NCBI GenBank assembly: GCA_002898535.1
Contig: BEHN01000011.1
Span: forward strand, 20,694-84,693
Direction of reading: 5' to 3'
Origin: a bacterium HR11
GTDB taxonomy: Bacteria > Acidobacteriota > HRBIN11
Length of the DNA stretch: 64,000 bases
Each line of letters begins with the position of its first letter. Positions within the stretch are counted from its first letter, which is position 1. Position numbers and translations under genes: made by a program. Positions 43,133-51,757 of the stretch are shown piece by piece. A model generated the notes under the pieces. The model was given only the letters and a program-made list of their open reading frames with translations, was not told where the DNA came from and ran no database searches.

Positions 43133-43320
43133 TCAGAAAGACCATAGACCCCAGACTACAGGCCATAGACCACGGACAACCAGGGTTACCGGAATGCCGC
43201 GTCTCGAGACAAAGCCAACCAGGCCCTTGCCCACTTCCTCATTTGCCAAACTGGCGAATTGTCGAATGCCTGAGACGGGTCTATGGTCCATGGTCTGTGG
43301 TCTGTGGTCTAAGGGGAGTC
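43133..43320. repeat. TRTGGTC heptamers (both orientations) between the M16 genes
   Basis: AGACCATAGACCCCAGACTA / CAGGCCATAGACCACGGAC (43138-43178) and TCTATGGTCCATGGTCTGTG-type units (43279-43312) are inverted relative to each other, flanking a CCAAACTGGCGAATTGTCGA patch. A similar pair recurs at 44752-44850. Confidence 0.8.
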
Positions 43321-43321
43321 C

Positions 43322-44731
43322 ATGGGCGCTTTGAAGACCTGGGAGTTTCCGCCAAAAGATCGGGCGCCGGTCCAGCCCGTGCTTCCGGCCGGTTCGTTTC
43401 CGGTCCACGCCCGGGGCCGTCTCTCGTCGGGCCTGACCTGGATGGCCGTGCCCCGGTCGGACGTGGAACTCGTCGAGCTGGCCTGGGTCGTCGAGGGGGG
43501 CTGGCGTTCGGACGTACCCCGCCGGGGGATGCCCGAACTCCTGGGGCGCTGTATGCCCGAGGGGACGGTCGAACGGTCGGTCCACCAGATCGCCTTCGAC
43601 CTCGAGCGGTGGGGCGCCTATCTTCACGTGGACGTAGATGAAGACGCCCTGACGTTTCACCTGACGAGCCTGGCCGCTACGTGGGCGGAAGCGCTGGGGG
43701 TGTTCCTGGACGTCCTCCTCCAGCCGACCTTTCCGGCCCCGGCCGTTCGTCGGGAGGCCCTCCGGTGGCGTCAGCAGATCGAGGCCGCCCGGGCCGAGCC
43801 GGAGTTTCTGGCCCGGGAACGCATGCGGGCCAGCCTCTTTGGCGACCATCCGTACGGTCAAGTCGTGCCGCCGGCGGAAGCCCTGGAAGCCGTCCATCGG
43901 TGGGACCTGCTGACGGGGTATGCCGACCGGATGGACCTGACGCGGTCGGCCCTCATCATCGTCGGGGCCGTCGACCCGGAGGCCGTCCTGCGAGTCGTCG
44001 AGGCGGCCACGGCCGGCTGGCCGCTTCGGGCCCGGTGGGACGAGCCGCCGGCGCCGAGACCGGCCGCCGACGGGCAGGGGCACTGGGTCGTCCGGCCGCA
44101 ATCCGTGCAGACCGAGATATGGGTCGGCGTTCCGGTCGGATCCGTCGGGACGCCCGACTGGCTCCCCGGTCTGCTCCTGAGCACGGTCCTGGGCGGCGGA
44201 GCGTCGGGCCGGCTCTTCGTACGCCTGCGGGAGGAGAAGGGCTATACCTACGGGGCGTACAGCCGTCACCAGCGGTTTCTACGGGGCGGCTGGTGGGTCG
44301 TCTCGACGCAGGTCCGAAAAGACGTCACCCGGGAAGCCCTGCGGGAAGTCGTCCGTATCCTGGAGGACTTGCCGGAGCGGCCGCCCGATCGGGCGGAAAT
44401 CGAGGCCGCCCTGCGGTATGTCATCGGGCGCTTCGTCATCCAGCATCAGACGCTTCAGGCCGTCGCCCGGCGTCTGCGGGACCTCTTTGTGTACCGCCTG
44501 CCGGACGATTTCTGGCGGACGTATGCGGACATGCTGAGGGCCGTGACGCCGGCGGCCGTGGCCGAGGCCGGCTCGGCCTGGCGGGCGCCGTGGCACGTCG
44601 TCTGCGTGGGCGAGGGGCCCGACGTCGGTGCCCTCCGGACCGAGTGGGACTTCCTGGAGCCGCATGTGCGCACGTGGCACATGTGGGACGTGCACGGTCG
44701 GCGAATCGGAGAAACCGGTGTGGGGCGTTAG
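43322..44731 (+). CDS. M16 peptidase homologue lacking the zinc motif (partner subunit)
   Basis: 469 residues. The M16 fold is evident (LAWVVEGGWRSDVPRRGMPELL, HLTSLAATWAEALGVFLDVLLQPTF, then the C-terminal half with GGGASGRLFVRLREEKGYTYGAYS), but HxxEH is replaced by MPELLGRCM, so zinc cannot be bound. It retains the R/Y pair of the C-terminal domain (KGYTYGAY) that grips substrate in heterodimeric M16B enzymes. It should pair with the active subunit encoded 193 bases upstream. ATG 43322 follows AGGGGAGTCC. Confidence 0.9.
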   Translation: MGALKTWEFPPKDRAPVQPVLPAGSFPVHARGRLSSGLTWMAVPRSDVELVELAWVVEGGWRSDVPRRGMPELLGRCMPEGTVERSVHQIAFDLERWGAYLHVDVDEDALTFHLTSLAATWAEALGVFLDVLLQPTFPAPAVRREALRWRQQIEAARAEPEFLARERMRASLFGDHPYGQVVPPAEALEAVHRWDLLTGYADRMDLTRSALIIVGAVDPEAVLRVVEAATAGWPLRARWDEPPAPRPAADGQGHWVVRPQSVQTEIWVGVPVGSVGTPDWLPGLLLSTVLGGGASGRLFVRLREEKGYTYGAYSRHQRFLRGGWWVVSTQVRKDVTREALREVVRILEDLPERPPDRAEIEAALRYVIGRFVIQHQTLQAVARRLRDLFVYRLPDDFWRTYADMLRAVTPAAVAEAGSAWRAPWHVVCVGEGPDVGALRTEWDFLEPHVRTWHMWDVHGRRIGETGVGR

Positions 44732-44751
44732 GGGCCGGATGTTGGGCGTAA

Positions 44752-44890
44752 AAGACCACAGACCTGTTTCGGAAGTCGGTTCGCTTCGTCTCGAGACGGG
44801 GTATCCCGATGACTCCGCCGGGTCTGGGGTCTATGGTCTGTGGTCTCTTTGGACCGAACACCGAACACCCAATACCCAACACCGAAGATA
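44752..44890. repeat. TRTGGTC heptamers upstream of aroA
   Basis: AAGACCACAGACCTG (44750-44764) and its inverse TCTATGGTCTGTGGTCTC (44830-44847) flank a CGTCTCGAGACG palindrome (44790-44801); an ACCGAACACCGAACACCCAA period-7 patch follows (44854-44873). The same palindrome accompanies the heptamers at 43200-43211 (CGTCTCGAGACA). Confidence 0.75.
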
Positions 44891-44898
44891 GGGCTTCC

Positions 44899-46191
44899 AT
44901 GACGAAAACGAGGGTCACGCCCGTCCGACGGATTCGGGGTGAGTACATTCCGCCCGGCGACAAGTCCATCTCGCATCGCTTGGCGATCCTGGGCAGTCTG
45001 GCCCACGGCGTCACGCGGATTCACCATTACTGTCCCGGCGAGGACTTCCGGTCGACCCTGCAGTGTCTGAAGACGCTGTGCGTGCCGGTCCGGGTCTCCC
45101 GGGACACGGTCGAGATTCATGGTCAGGGCCTCTACACGTACCGGGACACGGGGGACGTCCTGGACGCCGGCAACTCGGGGACGACGATCCGGCTCTTGGC
45201 CGGTGTGATGGCCGGTCAACCCTTTACGTCCTGCCTGACGGGAGACGACTCCCTGCGCAACCGGCCGATGCGTCGGATCATCTATCCCCTCAGCCTGATG
45301 GGCGCCCAGGTGGAAGCTCGCAAGGGGAATTATCCGCCCCTCATCATCCGGGGCGGGCCGCTTCGCCCGATCCGGTACGTGTTGCCCGTCGCCAGCGCCC
45401 AGGTCAAGTCGGCCATCCTGCTGGCGGGTCTCTTCGCTCGGGGCGTCACGGAAGTCGTCGAGCCTGTGCCGTCTCGGAACCATACGGAATACCTCCTCCA
45501 GGCCTATGGGGCTCGCATCGCCGTCGAGGACGGCGTCATTCGTATCGAAGGCGGCCATCCGCTTCGGGCCTTTGGGGACTACGTCGTGCCCGGCGACATC
45601 TCTTCGGCGGCCTACTTCATCGTGGCGGCGGTCCTCCTGCCGGGCTCGGACCTGGTCGTTCGGAACGTCAACCTCAACGAGACTCGGACGGGCATCCTGG
45701 ACGTGATTCAACGGATGGGCGGTCGGGTCGAGGTCCTCGAGCGACGTCGGGTCCGGGGCGAGTGGGTCGGCGACGTTCGGGTCCGCAGTAGCTCTTTACG
45801 GGGCACCCGCATCGGCCGGGACATGATCGGACGGGTCATCGACGAGCTTCCCCTGGTGGCCCTCTTGGGAAGCCAGGCCGAGGGCGTGACGGTCGTGCGC
45901 AACGCCAAGGAGCTCCGCGTCAAGGAGACGGACCGCATTGCGGCGATCGTCCAGAACTGCCGGGCCTTGGGGATTGCCATCGAGGAAAAACCGGACGGCT
46001 TCATCATCGAGGGCCCTCAGAAGATCCGGGGCGGCACGGTCCGGAGCTTCGGCGACCACCGGATGGTCATGACCTTCAGCATCGCCGGCCTGATCTCCGA
46101 AGAGGGCGTCGAGATCGAGAACAGCGAAGTCGTGGGCATCTCCTATCCGTCCTTCTTTGAAGACCTCCATCGGCTGGTCGAGCCTGCATGA
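44899..46191 (+). CDS. aroA: 3-phosphoshikimate 1-carboxyvinyltransferase (EPSP synthase)
   Basis: 430 residues. It joins shikimate-3-phosphate and PEP in aromatic amino acid synthesis. Key motifs: GDKSISHR at residues 20-27, GNSGTTIRL, SAQVKSAILLAGLFARG, ELRVKETDRI (KExDR) and DHRMVMTF. The first loop NSGTTIRL is the class II-like form (class I has NAGTAMR), which usually tolerates glyphosate better. ATG 44899. It overlaps aroK by four bases (ATGA). Confidence 0.96.
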   Translation: MTKTRVTPVRRIRGEYIPPGDKSISHRLAILGSLAHGVTRIHHYCPGEDFRSTLQCLKTLCVPVRVSRDTVEIHGQGLYTYRDTGDVLDAGNSGTTIRLLAGVMAGQPFTSCLTGDDSLRNRPMRRIIYPLSLMGAQVEARKGNYPPLIIRGGPLRPIRYVLPVASAQVKSAILLAGLFARGVTEVVEPVPSRNHTEYLLQAYGARIAVEDGVIRIEGGHPLRAFGDYVVPGDISSAAYFIVAAVLLPGSDLVVRNVNLNETRTGILDVIQRMGGRVEVLERRRVRGEWVGDVRVRSSSLRGTRIGRDMIGRVIDELPLVALLGSQAEGVTVVRNAKELRVKETDRIAAIVQNCRALGIAIEEKPDGFIIEGPQKIRGGTVRSFGDHRMVMTFSIAGLISEEGVEIENSEVVGISYPSFFEDLHRLVEPA

Positions 46192-46730
46192 CGGCCCTCC
46201 GGACCGGCACAGACGTCTGTCGTATCTTCCTCACGGGATTTATGGGCTCGGGTAAGACGTCCGTCGGCCAGCGGCTGGCGGCCCGCTGGGGCTGGCGGTT
46301 TTTGGACATGGACCGGTGGGTCGAGGCCCGGGCGGGTCGATCCATCCCGGAGCTGTTCGCCCAGGGCGAGGCGACGTTCCGCCGCTATGAGGCCGAGGCC
46401 GTAGAAGCCCTGCGGTCGGTCCACTGGGTCGTCGTCGCCACCGGCGGGGGCACGGTCGAGATTCCGGGCGCCCTCGAGCGGCTACGGGCGTGGGGCGTCC
46501 TGCTGTGGCTGGATGTCCCCTGGAACGAGGTCCTGCGCCGGTTGGACCCGGCCGGGCGGGCCGAACGCCCGCTCTGGGCCGACCCCGCCGAGGTCTACCG
46601 CCGGTGGGTCTGCCGGCTTCCCCTGTATGCCCAGGCCCACGGGCGCGTTTGGGTCGAGGGTCCCGTCGAGGCGTGGGTCGACGCCGTCGAGCGCCTCCTT
46701 CGGGGAGTAACCCTATGTTGTACGCCGTGA
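46188..46730 (+). CDS. aroK: Shikimate kinase
   Basis: 180 residues. The P-loop is GFMGSGKTS (residues 17-25), DMDRWVEARAGRSIPELF provides the shikimate-binding Asp/Arg region, FRRYEAEAVEAL matches FR..E, and ATGGGTVEIPGALERL the glycine-rich shikimate loop. It phosphorylates shikimate, the step before EPSP synthase. Translationally coupled to aroA; its 3' end overlaps the metallophosphoesterase start by 16 bases. Confidence 0.94.
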   Translation: MTALRTGTDVCRIFLTGFMGSGKTSVGQRLAARWGWRFLDMDRWVEARAGRSIPELFAQGEATFRRYEAEAVEALRSVHWVVVATGGGTVEIPGALERLRAWGVLLWLDVPWNEVLRRLDPAGRAERPLWADPAEVYRRWVCRLPLYAQAHGRVWVEGPVEAWVDAVERLLRGVTLCCTP

Positions 46731-47461
46731 TCAGCGACATCCATTCCAACCTGGAGGCTCTGCAGGCTGCCCTACGGTTCCTGCGGCGAAAGCCCATCCG
46801 GTGCTGGCTGGTCCTGGGGGATCTCGTGGGCTACGGGGCGAGTCCCAATGAAGTCGTGCGCCTGATCCAAAGCCTGCGCCCCCGGCGGGTCGTCCGGGGT
46901 AATCACGACCGGGTCGCCGCTGGCTTGGACACCTGGGAGTCCTTCAACGAGGTCGCCGCCGCGGCGATTCAGTGGACGCAACGGAAGCTTCATCCGGCCC
47001 TGCGGGGCTTCCTGCGCCAGCTTCCCGCCGGGCCGCTCCCCGTCGACAGTCGGATGGTCATCACCCACGGATGTCCCGTGGACGAGGACGCGTACGTCCT
47101 TTCGACTCAAGACGCCGCCCCAAACTTTGGGGCCACCAACGCATCGATCATTTGGTTTGGCCACACGCATCTGCCCGTCATCTACCGATGGGTCGACGGC
47201 GACCGGGTGCGGGTCCTTCGCATCCCGTTGGCCCGCCGGGTCCGTATCCGTCTTCGACCGGAGGAGCGGTACATGATCAACCCCGGTTCCATCGGTCAGC
47301 CCCGGGACCGAATCCCCCTGCTGAGCTTTTGCATCATGAACACGGCCCGCTGGACGGTCACGTACTACCGCCTGCCCTATAACGTCCAGAAGGCCCAGGC
47401 CCGTATCCTCCGGGCCGGCCTGCCGCCCTTTCTGGCCCAGCGTTTGGCTTTGGGCATATAG
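46715..47461 (+). CDS. Calcineurin-like metallophosphoesterase
   Basis: 248 residues. All metal motifs are present: SDIHSN (D-x-H), GDLVGYGASP (GD), RGNHD (GNHD), ITHG and GHTHLP. This arrangement fits the small YfcE/MJ0936-like phosphodiesterases, which act on cyclic nucleotides or model diesters in vitro; the biological substrate is unknown. ATG 46715 follows GGGGAGTAACCCT. It is the third gene of the aroA-aroK transcript by overlap, although the function is not obviously part of the shikimate pathway. Confidence 0.9.
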   Translation: MLYAVISDIHSNLEALQAALRFLRRKPIRCWLVLGDLVGYGASPNEVVRLIQSLRPRRVVRGNHDRVAAGLDTWESFNEVAAAAIQWTQRKLHPALRGFLRQLPAGPLPVDSRMVITHGCPVDEDAYVLSTQDAAPNFGATNASIIWFGHTHLPVIYRWVDGDRVRVLRIPLARRVRIRLRPEERYMINPGSIGQPRDRIPLLSFCIMNTARWTVTYYRLPYNVQKAQARILRAGLPPFLAQRLALGI

Positions 47462-47474
47462 GCGGCGTACAATA

Positions 47475-47672
47475 ACTCGGCAGTTCGGGAATTCGGGAGT
47501 TCGGGAGGGCCGCTCGGCGGCCGACGTAGAAGGCAGGGGCCTGTAGCGTCCCAAGTCACCACGTCTCCCTGAAGTCTTCTCCTGTCGCCGACCGCCGGCT
47601 CCGGCCGAAAGGACTCATCCCCTCCCCTGCTGGCCGCCCAATGCCCGAGTCCCCGAACTGCCGAATTGCCAA
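47475..47672. repeat. ATTCGGG octamers flanking the ~150-bp cassette (copy 3)
   Basis: Direct copy of the cassette seen at 26815 and 33452: octamers (47477-47505), GGGCCGCTCGGCGGCCGACG, CACGTCTCCCTGAAGTCTTC, GCCGACCGCCGGCTCCGGCC, CCGAGTCCCCGAAC, octamers. It ends 18 bases before the next start codon. Confidence 0.8.
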
Positions 47673-47689
47673 ATCCATGGGGTCTTTCC

Positions 47690-48598
47690 ATGCGGTGGGT
47701 CCGGAACTTCTTGGGGGTCCTGCTCTTCATCGGCCTCCTGGTCGTCCTGGCGGCCGCCGGCGGCACATACTGGTATCTCCGGTCCTTTCAGCGGCAGTGG
47801 ACTTTCGAGGAACAGAGTTCGAACTTAGCCCTCTTCGTGCCCCTCCGGGAGGTCGAGGTGGCGGCGTCGGACGGGCGTCGGCTCCGGGGTTGGATCGCCC
47901 GCCAAAATCAGGCGGCCCCGGTCGTCTGGATCCTGCCGGACGTCGGGGAGAGCCGCCTGGCATGGTGGAATCTGGTGACCGTCCTCTATGACTGGGGCTA
48001 TCACGTCGTGGTCTTCAATCTGCGGGGCCATCAGCCTTCTGAAGGCCGCTTTTCCTGGGGTGCCTCTTTGGAGGGAGACCTGCAGGCCCTCTCGGACTAC
48101 CTGCGGACGTCGGCCTACCCGTCGGCCCGATGGGGTCTCCTCGGCCATGGTCTCGGCGGCTACCTGGCGCTCCGGATGCTCTGCCGATGGTCCGACGTTC
48201 AGCTGGTCGTCCTCGAAGACCCTGTCCAGACGCCCCTGGACCGGATGACCGTTCCCCTTCGATGGTCCGCCCGGGTCCCCCCGGAGGTCTGGAGGACCTG
48301 GTGGCAGACGTCCTTCCGATGGATGTATGGGGACGTCCCCGAGGACGCCGGCCTTCGGTGCCTGGCCGATAAACCCGGGGCCCGCGTCCCGGTCGTCGTC
48401 CTGGCATCGTCCCATTGGCCCCGCTCGTATGTCGAGGCCTTCTATGCGCGTCTGCCGGAACCGAAGGAGCTCTTCGAAATCCCCCATTCCCCGGTCGGCG
48501 GCCTGGCCGAGAAGGATTGGCCCCAGTACTTGAATACTTTCCAGGTCCTCCTGAACCGATACCTCCCGCGGGACGTCTCTACGATCCAGGTACCGTGA
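47690..48598 (+). CDS. Membrane-anchored alpha/beta-hydrolase-fold protein lacking the nucleophile Ser
   Basis: 302 residues. An N-terminal helix (VLLFIGLLVVLAAAGGTYW) anchors the protein. The alpha/beta core is recognisable: VVWILPDVGESRLAWW, VVVFNLRGHQPSEG (oxyanion and RGxG-like strand), and the elbow LLGHGLGGYLALRML. At the elbow the expected G-x-S-x-G reads G152-H-G154-L-G156, so the nucleophile is Gly. The DNA there is unambiguous (GGC CAT GGT CTC GGC). The protein is probably a binding or scaffold derivative of the DUF/BEM46-like hydrolases. ATG 47690 follows an octamer array without a clear ribosome binding site. Confidence 0.75.
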   Translation: MRWVRNFLGVLLFIGLLVVLAAAGGTYWYLRSFQRQWTFEEQSSNLALFVPLREVEVAASDGRRLRGWIARQNQAAPVVWILPDVGESRLAWWNLVTVLYDWGYHVVVFNLRGHQPSEGRFSWGASLEGDLQALSDYLRTSAYPSARWGLLGHGLGGYLALRMLCRWSDVQLVVLEDPVQTPLDRMTVPLRWSARVPPEVWRTWWQTSFRWMYGDVPEDAGLRCLADKPGARVPVVVLASSHWPRSYVEAFYARLPEPKELFEIPHSPVGGLAEKDWPQYLNTFQVLLNRYLPRDVSTIQVP

Positions 48599-48722
48599 TG
48601 GCGGACGGTGGGAAAAGAAGCGTAGAGGCCGCCTCTTCCGACGCCGAGGGTCTCCTGGTGGCCGAGCGGGATCCAGAGTCATAGATTAACATCCGAACGG
48701 TGGGTTCGGTGGAGGACAGACG

Positions 48723-50279
48723 ATGAACGTCGGACGTAAGTCCCTTTGGTTAGCGGCCTTGGGCACCGTGGCTGTGGTCTCATTCTTGACGGGCCTCGTC
48801 ATCAGTGCCCGTTTAGGCACCCGTGTGCCGAGTACGGCCGAGGCGGTTCAGCCCCCTCTCCCGCGGTGGACGGCGGCGCTCGACCCGGCCGGCCCCTCGG
48901 AGGACGACGTCGCCCTGACCCAGGGTCTGTTTCGCCGGGTCGCCCAAAGCGTCAGCGCGGGCGTCGTGAAGGTCCAGACGACGACCTTCGTGTCCCGACG
49001 CCGATGGTTCGACGACATGTTCCGCGGCATGCCCGAATGGTTCCGCTTCCACTTCCAGGAGCCCGGCGATGAGGGCGACGAGGGACCCCAGGGTCGGGAA
49101 CCCAGCTGGGGCTCCGGGTTCTTCATCGACTCGTCGGGCTTGATCCTGACGAATCTGCACGTCATCGAGGGTCGGGAAGAGGGCAAGATCGCCGATGACA
49201 TCCGGGTGATCCTTCACAACGGCCACTCTTACAAGGCCGAGGTCGTCGGCTTCGACCGCCGTCTGGACGTGGCCCTGCTCCGCATCAAGCCCGACGAGCC
49301 CGTGACGGCCCTCCCCCTGGGCGACAGCGATAAGGTGCAGGTCGGCGACTGGGTCATCGCCGTGGGCAACCCCTTTAACTTCTCCAACAGCGTGACGGCC
49401 GGGATCATCAGCGGCCGGGGCGGGACCGAACGGCGCCCGACCCGTTACGTGGACTTCATCCAGACCGACGCGCCCATCAATCCCGGTAACAGCGGCGGCC
49501 CCCTGGTCAACCTCCGGGGCGAGGTCATCGGCATCAACAACTGGATCTTCACCAACAGCTTTCAGTGGGCCGGCCTGGGCTTCGCCATCCCCATCAATCC
49601 CGTGAAAAAGATCTTGCCCCAGTTGAAGGAAAAGGGCCGGGTCGACCGGGGCTACCTGGGCGTCGTCATTCAGTTCGGCGAGTCCCAGGAGCAGATTCGC
49701 AAGTCCCTCGGGGCGCCTTACGGCGCTCCCGTCATCGACGTGGAGAAGGGGACGCCGGCCGACGAGATCGGCATCCGGCGGTACGACGTCATCATGGAGG
49801 TCAACGGCCAGAAAGTCGAACGGGCCGAGGACCTGTCGGATATCGTCTCTTCGTACCCGCCCGGCACGAAGGTCAAACTCAAGGTCTGGCGCGACGGGAA
49901 GCCCATCGAGTTGACGGCCACGCTGGCCCGCTTCCCTGAAGAGACGGCGCCGAAGCCGCCTCGGGAGGAGCGCCGGAAGCAGACCCTCGGCCTGGAACTG
50001 GAGCCCGTCACGCCCCCGATGGCCGAGCGGATGGGCCTCCCCGTGGACCATGGCCTCCTCGTCCGCCGGGTCGTCCCCAAGTCACCGGCCTATGAGGCGG
50101 GCCTGACCGAGGGCGACTTGATCGCCGAGGTCGACCGGAAGCCCGTCCGAAGCGTCGATGAATTCATCGACCTCGTCGAAAAGGCGCAGAAAGCCAACCG
50201 AGATAGCGTCCTCCTCTTGGTGTTCCGGGGCCGGGCCCCCCAGCCCCAATTGATGACCTTGCCGCTTCCGAAGCCGTAA
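48723..50279 (+). CDS. HtrA/DegP-type periplasmic serine protease
   Basis: 518 residues. A signal anchor (LWLAALGTVAVVSFLTGLVI) is followed by a long LA-loop-like acidic segment (residues 95-130), the trypsin-like domain with His146 (LTNLHVIEG), Asp182 (RRLDVALLRI) and Ser257 (INPGNSGGPL), and two PDZ domains (~ residues 300-395 and 430-515: GYLGVVIQFGESQ, GLLVRRVVPKSPAYEAGL). It degrades or refolds misfolded envelope proteins (Do family). ATG 48723 follows TGGAGGACAGACG. Confidence 0.95.
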   Translation: MNVGRKSLWLAALGTVAVVSFLTGLVISARLGTRVPSTAEAVQPPLPRWTAALDPAGPSEDDVALTQGLFRRVAQSVSAGVVKVQTTTFVSRRRWFDDMFRGMPEWFRFHFQEPGDEGDEGPQGREPSWGSGFFIDSSGLILTNLHVIEGREEGKIADDIRVILHNGHSYKAEVVGFDRRLDVALLRIKPDEPVTALPLGDSDKVQVGDWVIAVGNPFNFSNSVTAGIISGRGGTERRPTRYVDFIQTDAPINPGNSGGPLVNLRGEVIGINNWIFTNSFQWAGLGFAIPINPVKKILPQLKEKGRVDRGYLGVVIQFGESQEQIRKSLGAPYGAPVIDVEKGTPADEIGIRRYDVIMEVNGQKVERAEDLSDIVSSYPPGTKVKLKVWRDGKPIELTATLARFPEETAPKPPREERRKQTLGLELEPVTPPMAERMGLPVDHGLLVRRVVPKSPAYEAGLTEGDLIAEVDRKPVRSVDEFIDLVEKAQKANRDSVLLLVFRGRAPQPQLMTLPLPKP

Positions 50280-50342
50280 TATACGGATACGGAAGCGCAG
50301 GCGTCCTCGTCGGTGGAATCAGCCGGCGTCTCGTCGGCTATG

Positions 50343-51098
50343 TCACGCCCGGGCCCGCCGACGGACGGGGCGGCCCCGGAGTCGGTCCCGAAGCTGGACG
50401 ACAGGACCGACGATCAACACAGCGGGGGCTTCCACGCCGCCGGCCCGGGCCTCGACGGCGATCCGCTCCAGGGGCGCGACCCACACGCGCTCGGCCGGTG
50501 TCGTCCCCCATTCGATGACGGCCGCCGGCGTCGTCGGGTCGTAACCCTGGGCCAGGAGCTGGCCGACGACGGTCTCCAGGGTCGCCACGACCATCAAGAA
50601 GACCCGGGTCAGGCCCGCCTCGGGCGGGATGGTCGCCAAGACGGGTGTCTCCCCATCGGCCCGATGGGCCGTCTCGACGACGAACCCCCGGGCCATCCCC
50701 CGGTGGGTCACGGGAATCCCGGCGGCCGCCGGGACGGCCACGGCCGACGTCACGCCGGGAACGACCTCGCAGGGCACCCCGGCCCGGACCAACGCTTCCG
50801 CCTCCTCGGCCCCCCGGCCGAATACGAAGGGATCCCCGCCCTTGAGGCGAACGACGACCCGACCTGCTCGGGCCTCCCGGACCATCTGGCCTACCAGGCC
50901 CGAAAGGTCGGCCGAGCCCGCCTTTTCCACGCAAACCCGTCGAGCTTCGGGCGCCGCTCGATGCAGGACGGCCGGGGGGACGAGCCGGTCGTAAAAGACC
51001 ACGTCCGCCCGCCGCAGGACCCGTAAGGCCCGCACCGTTAACAGGCCCGGGTCGCCGGGCCCCGCCCCGACGATATACACGATGCCTCGCCCCTTCAT
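50343..51098 (-). CDS. cobA: Uroporphyrinogen-III C-methyltransferase
   Basis: 251 residues. It adds two methyl groups from SAM to uroporphyrinogen III to give precorrin-2. Motifs: YIVGAGPGDPGLLTVRA at the N-terminus, VVRLKGGDPFVFGRG, GVPCEVVPGVTSAVAVPAAAGIPVTHR, all diagnostic for SUMT/CysG-B. ATG 51098 overlaps the stop of the precorrin-2 dehydrogenase gene by four bases. The basic tail RDRLRGRPVRRRARA is a small lineage-specific extension. Confidence 0.95.
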   Translation of the reverse strand: MKGRGIVYIVGAGPGDPGLLTVRALRVLRRADVVFYDRLVPPAVLHRAAPEARRVCVEKAGSADLSGLVGQMVREARAGRVVVRLKGGDPFVFGRGAEEAEALVRAGVPCEVVPGVTSAVAVPAAAGIPVTHRGMARGFVVETAHRADGETPVLATIPPEAGLTRVFLMVVATLETVVGQLLAQGYDPTTPAAVIEWGTTPAERVWVAPLERIAVEARAGGVEAPAVLIVGPVVQLRDRLRGRPVRRRARA

Positions 51099-51754
51099 GG
51101 AGACGCTCCACCGGCCAAGGTCTCTAAGAGCGCCTCGGCCATCCGGCGGGCCTGTTCGACGGCCCCTTCCCGAAGGCGTTCCATGACCCCCGACGCCATC
51201 AGTCGGTCCACGAAGGCCCGGCGGGCTTCCAGGTCGGGCAGGGCCTGTCGGAGTCGAGGCCGGAGCTCCCCTAAAAGGACCGCCAGCCGCACGTCCGCCT
51301 CCGTCACGACCCCGGCGCACCGGTCCCGGAGGACTTGCGCCAGCCGGGGGCTCGTCCCGCCCGTCGAGACGGCCACGACGACCGGCCCGGCGGTCCATAC
51401 GGCCGGCCGGATGAAGTGACTGTGCTCGGGGTCGTCGACGACGTAACACAGGATGCCCCGCGCCTCGGCCGCCCGGTATAGCTCCGCATTCCAGGCCGGG
51501 TCCGGGACGACCGAAACGACTATCCAGACACCTATCAGGTCATCCATTTGAAAGGGCCGCCGGCAGACCTCGATCCCGGCATCGGTCGATTCCGGGACTT
51601 CCGAAGCGTCGAGAGTCACGATACGGACCTCGGCCCCACAAGCCCGCAGGGCCTGCGCCCGCTCCCACGCCGCCGCCAGGGGGCCGACGACGACGCACCG
51701 TCGGCCCTGAAGCCGAAGCAAGACCGGAAAGTAAGATTCTCCCTGCCACGTCAT
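51095..51754 (-). CDS. Siroheme synthase N-terminal-type protein (precorrin-2 dehydrogenase/ferrochelatase)
   Basis: 219 residues, the Met8/CysG-A fold: YFPVLLRLQGRRCVVVG, then ILCYVVDDPEHSHFIRPAVW, GPVVVAVSTGGTSPRLAQVLRDR and the helical C-terminus. It should oxidise precorrin-2 and insert iron to form siroheme for sulfite/nitrite reductase. The usual NAD motif GGGxVAxRK is changed to GPLAAAWERA, so NAD binding may be weakened. The gene is coupled on both sides: it starts three bases after the permease stop and overlaps cobA. Confidence 0.9.
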   Translation of the reverse strand: MTWQGESYFPVLLRLQGRRCVVVGPLAAAWERAQALRACGAEVRIVTLDASEVPESTDAGIEVCRRPFQMDDLIGVWIVVSVVPDPAWNAELYRAAEARGILCYVVDDPEHSHFIRPAVWTAGPVVVAVSTGGTSPRLAQVLRDRCAGVVTEADVRLAVLLGELRPRLRQALPDLEARRAFVDRLMASGVMERLREGAVEQARRMAEALLETLAGGASP

Positions 51755-51757
51755 GGC

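Noticed and set aside
48813..50051. 412-residue minus-strand frame opposite htrA, and similar long antisense frames at 16145-17248 and 17508-18695
   Set aside because: Antisense shadows with His/Asp/Gly-rich composition typical of reversed GC-rich genes.
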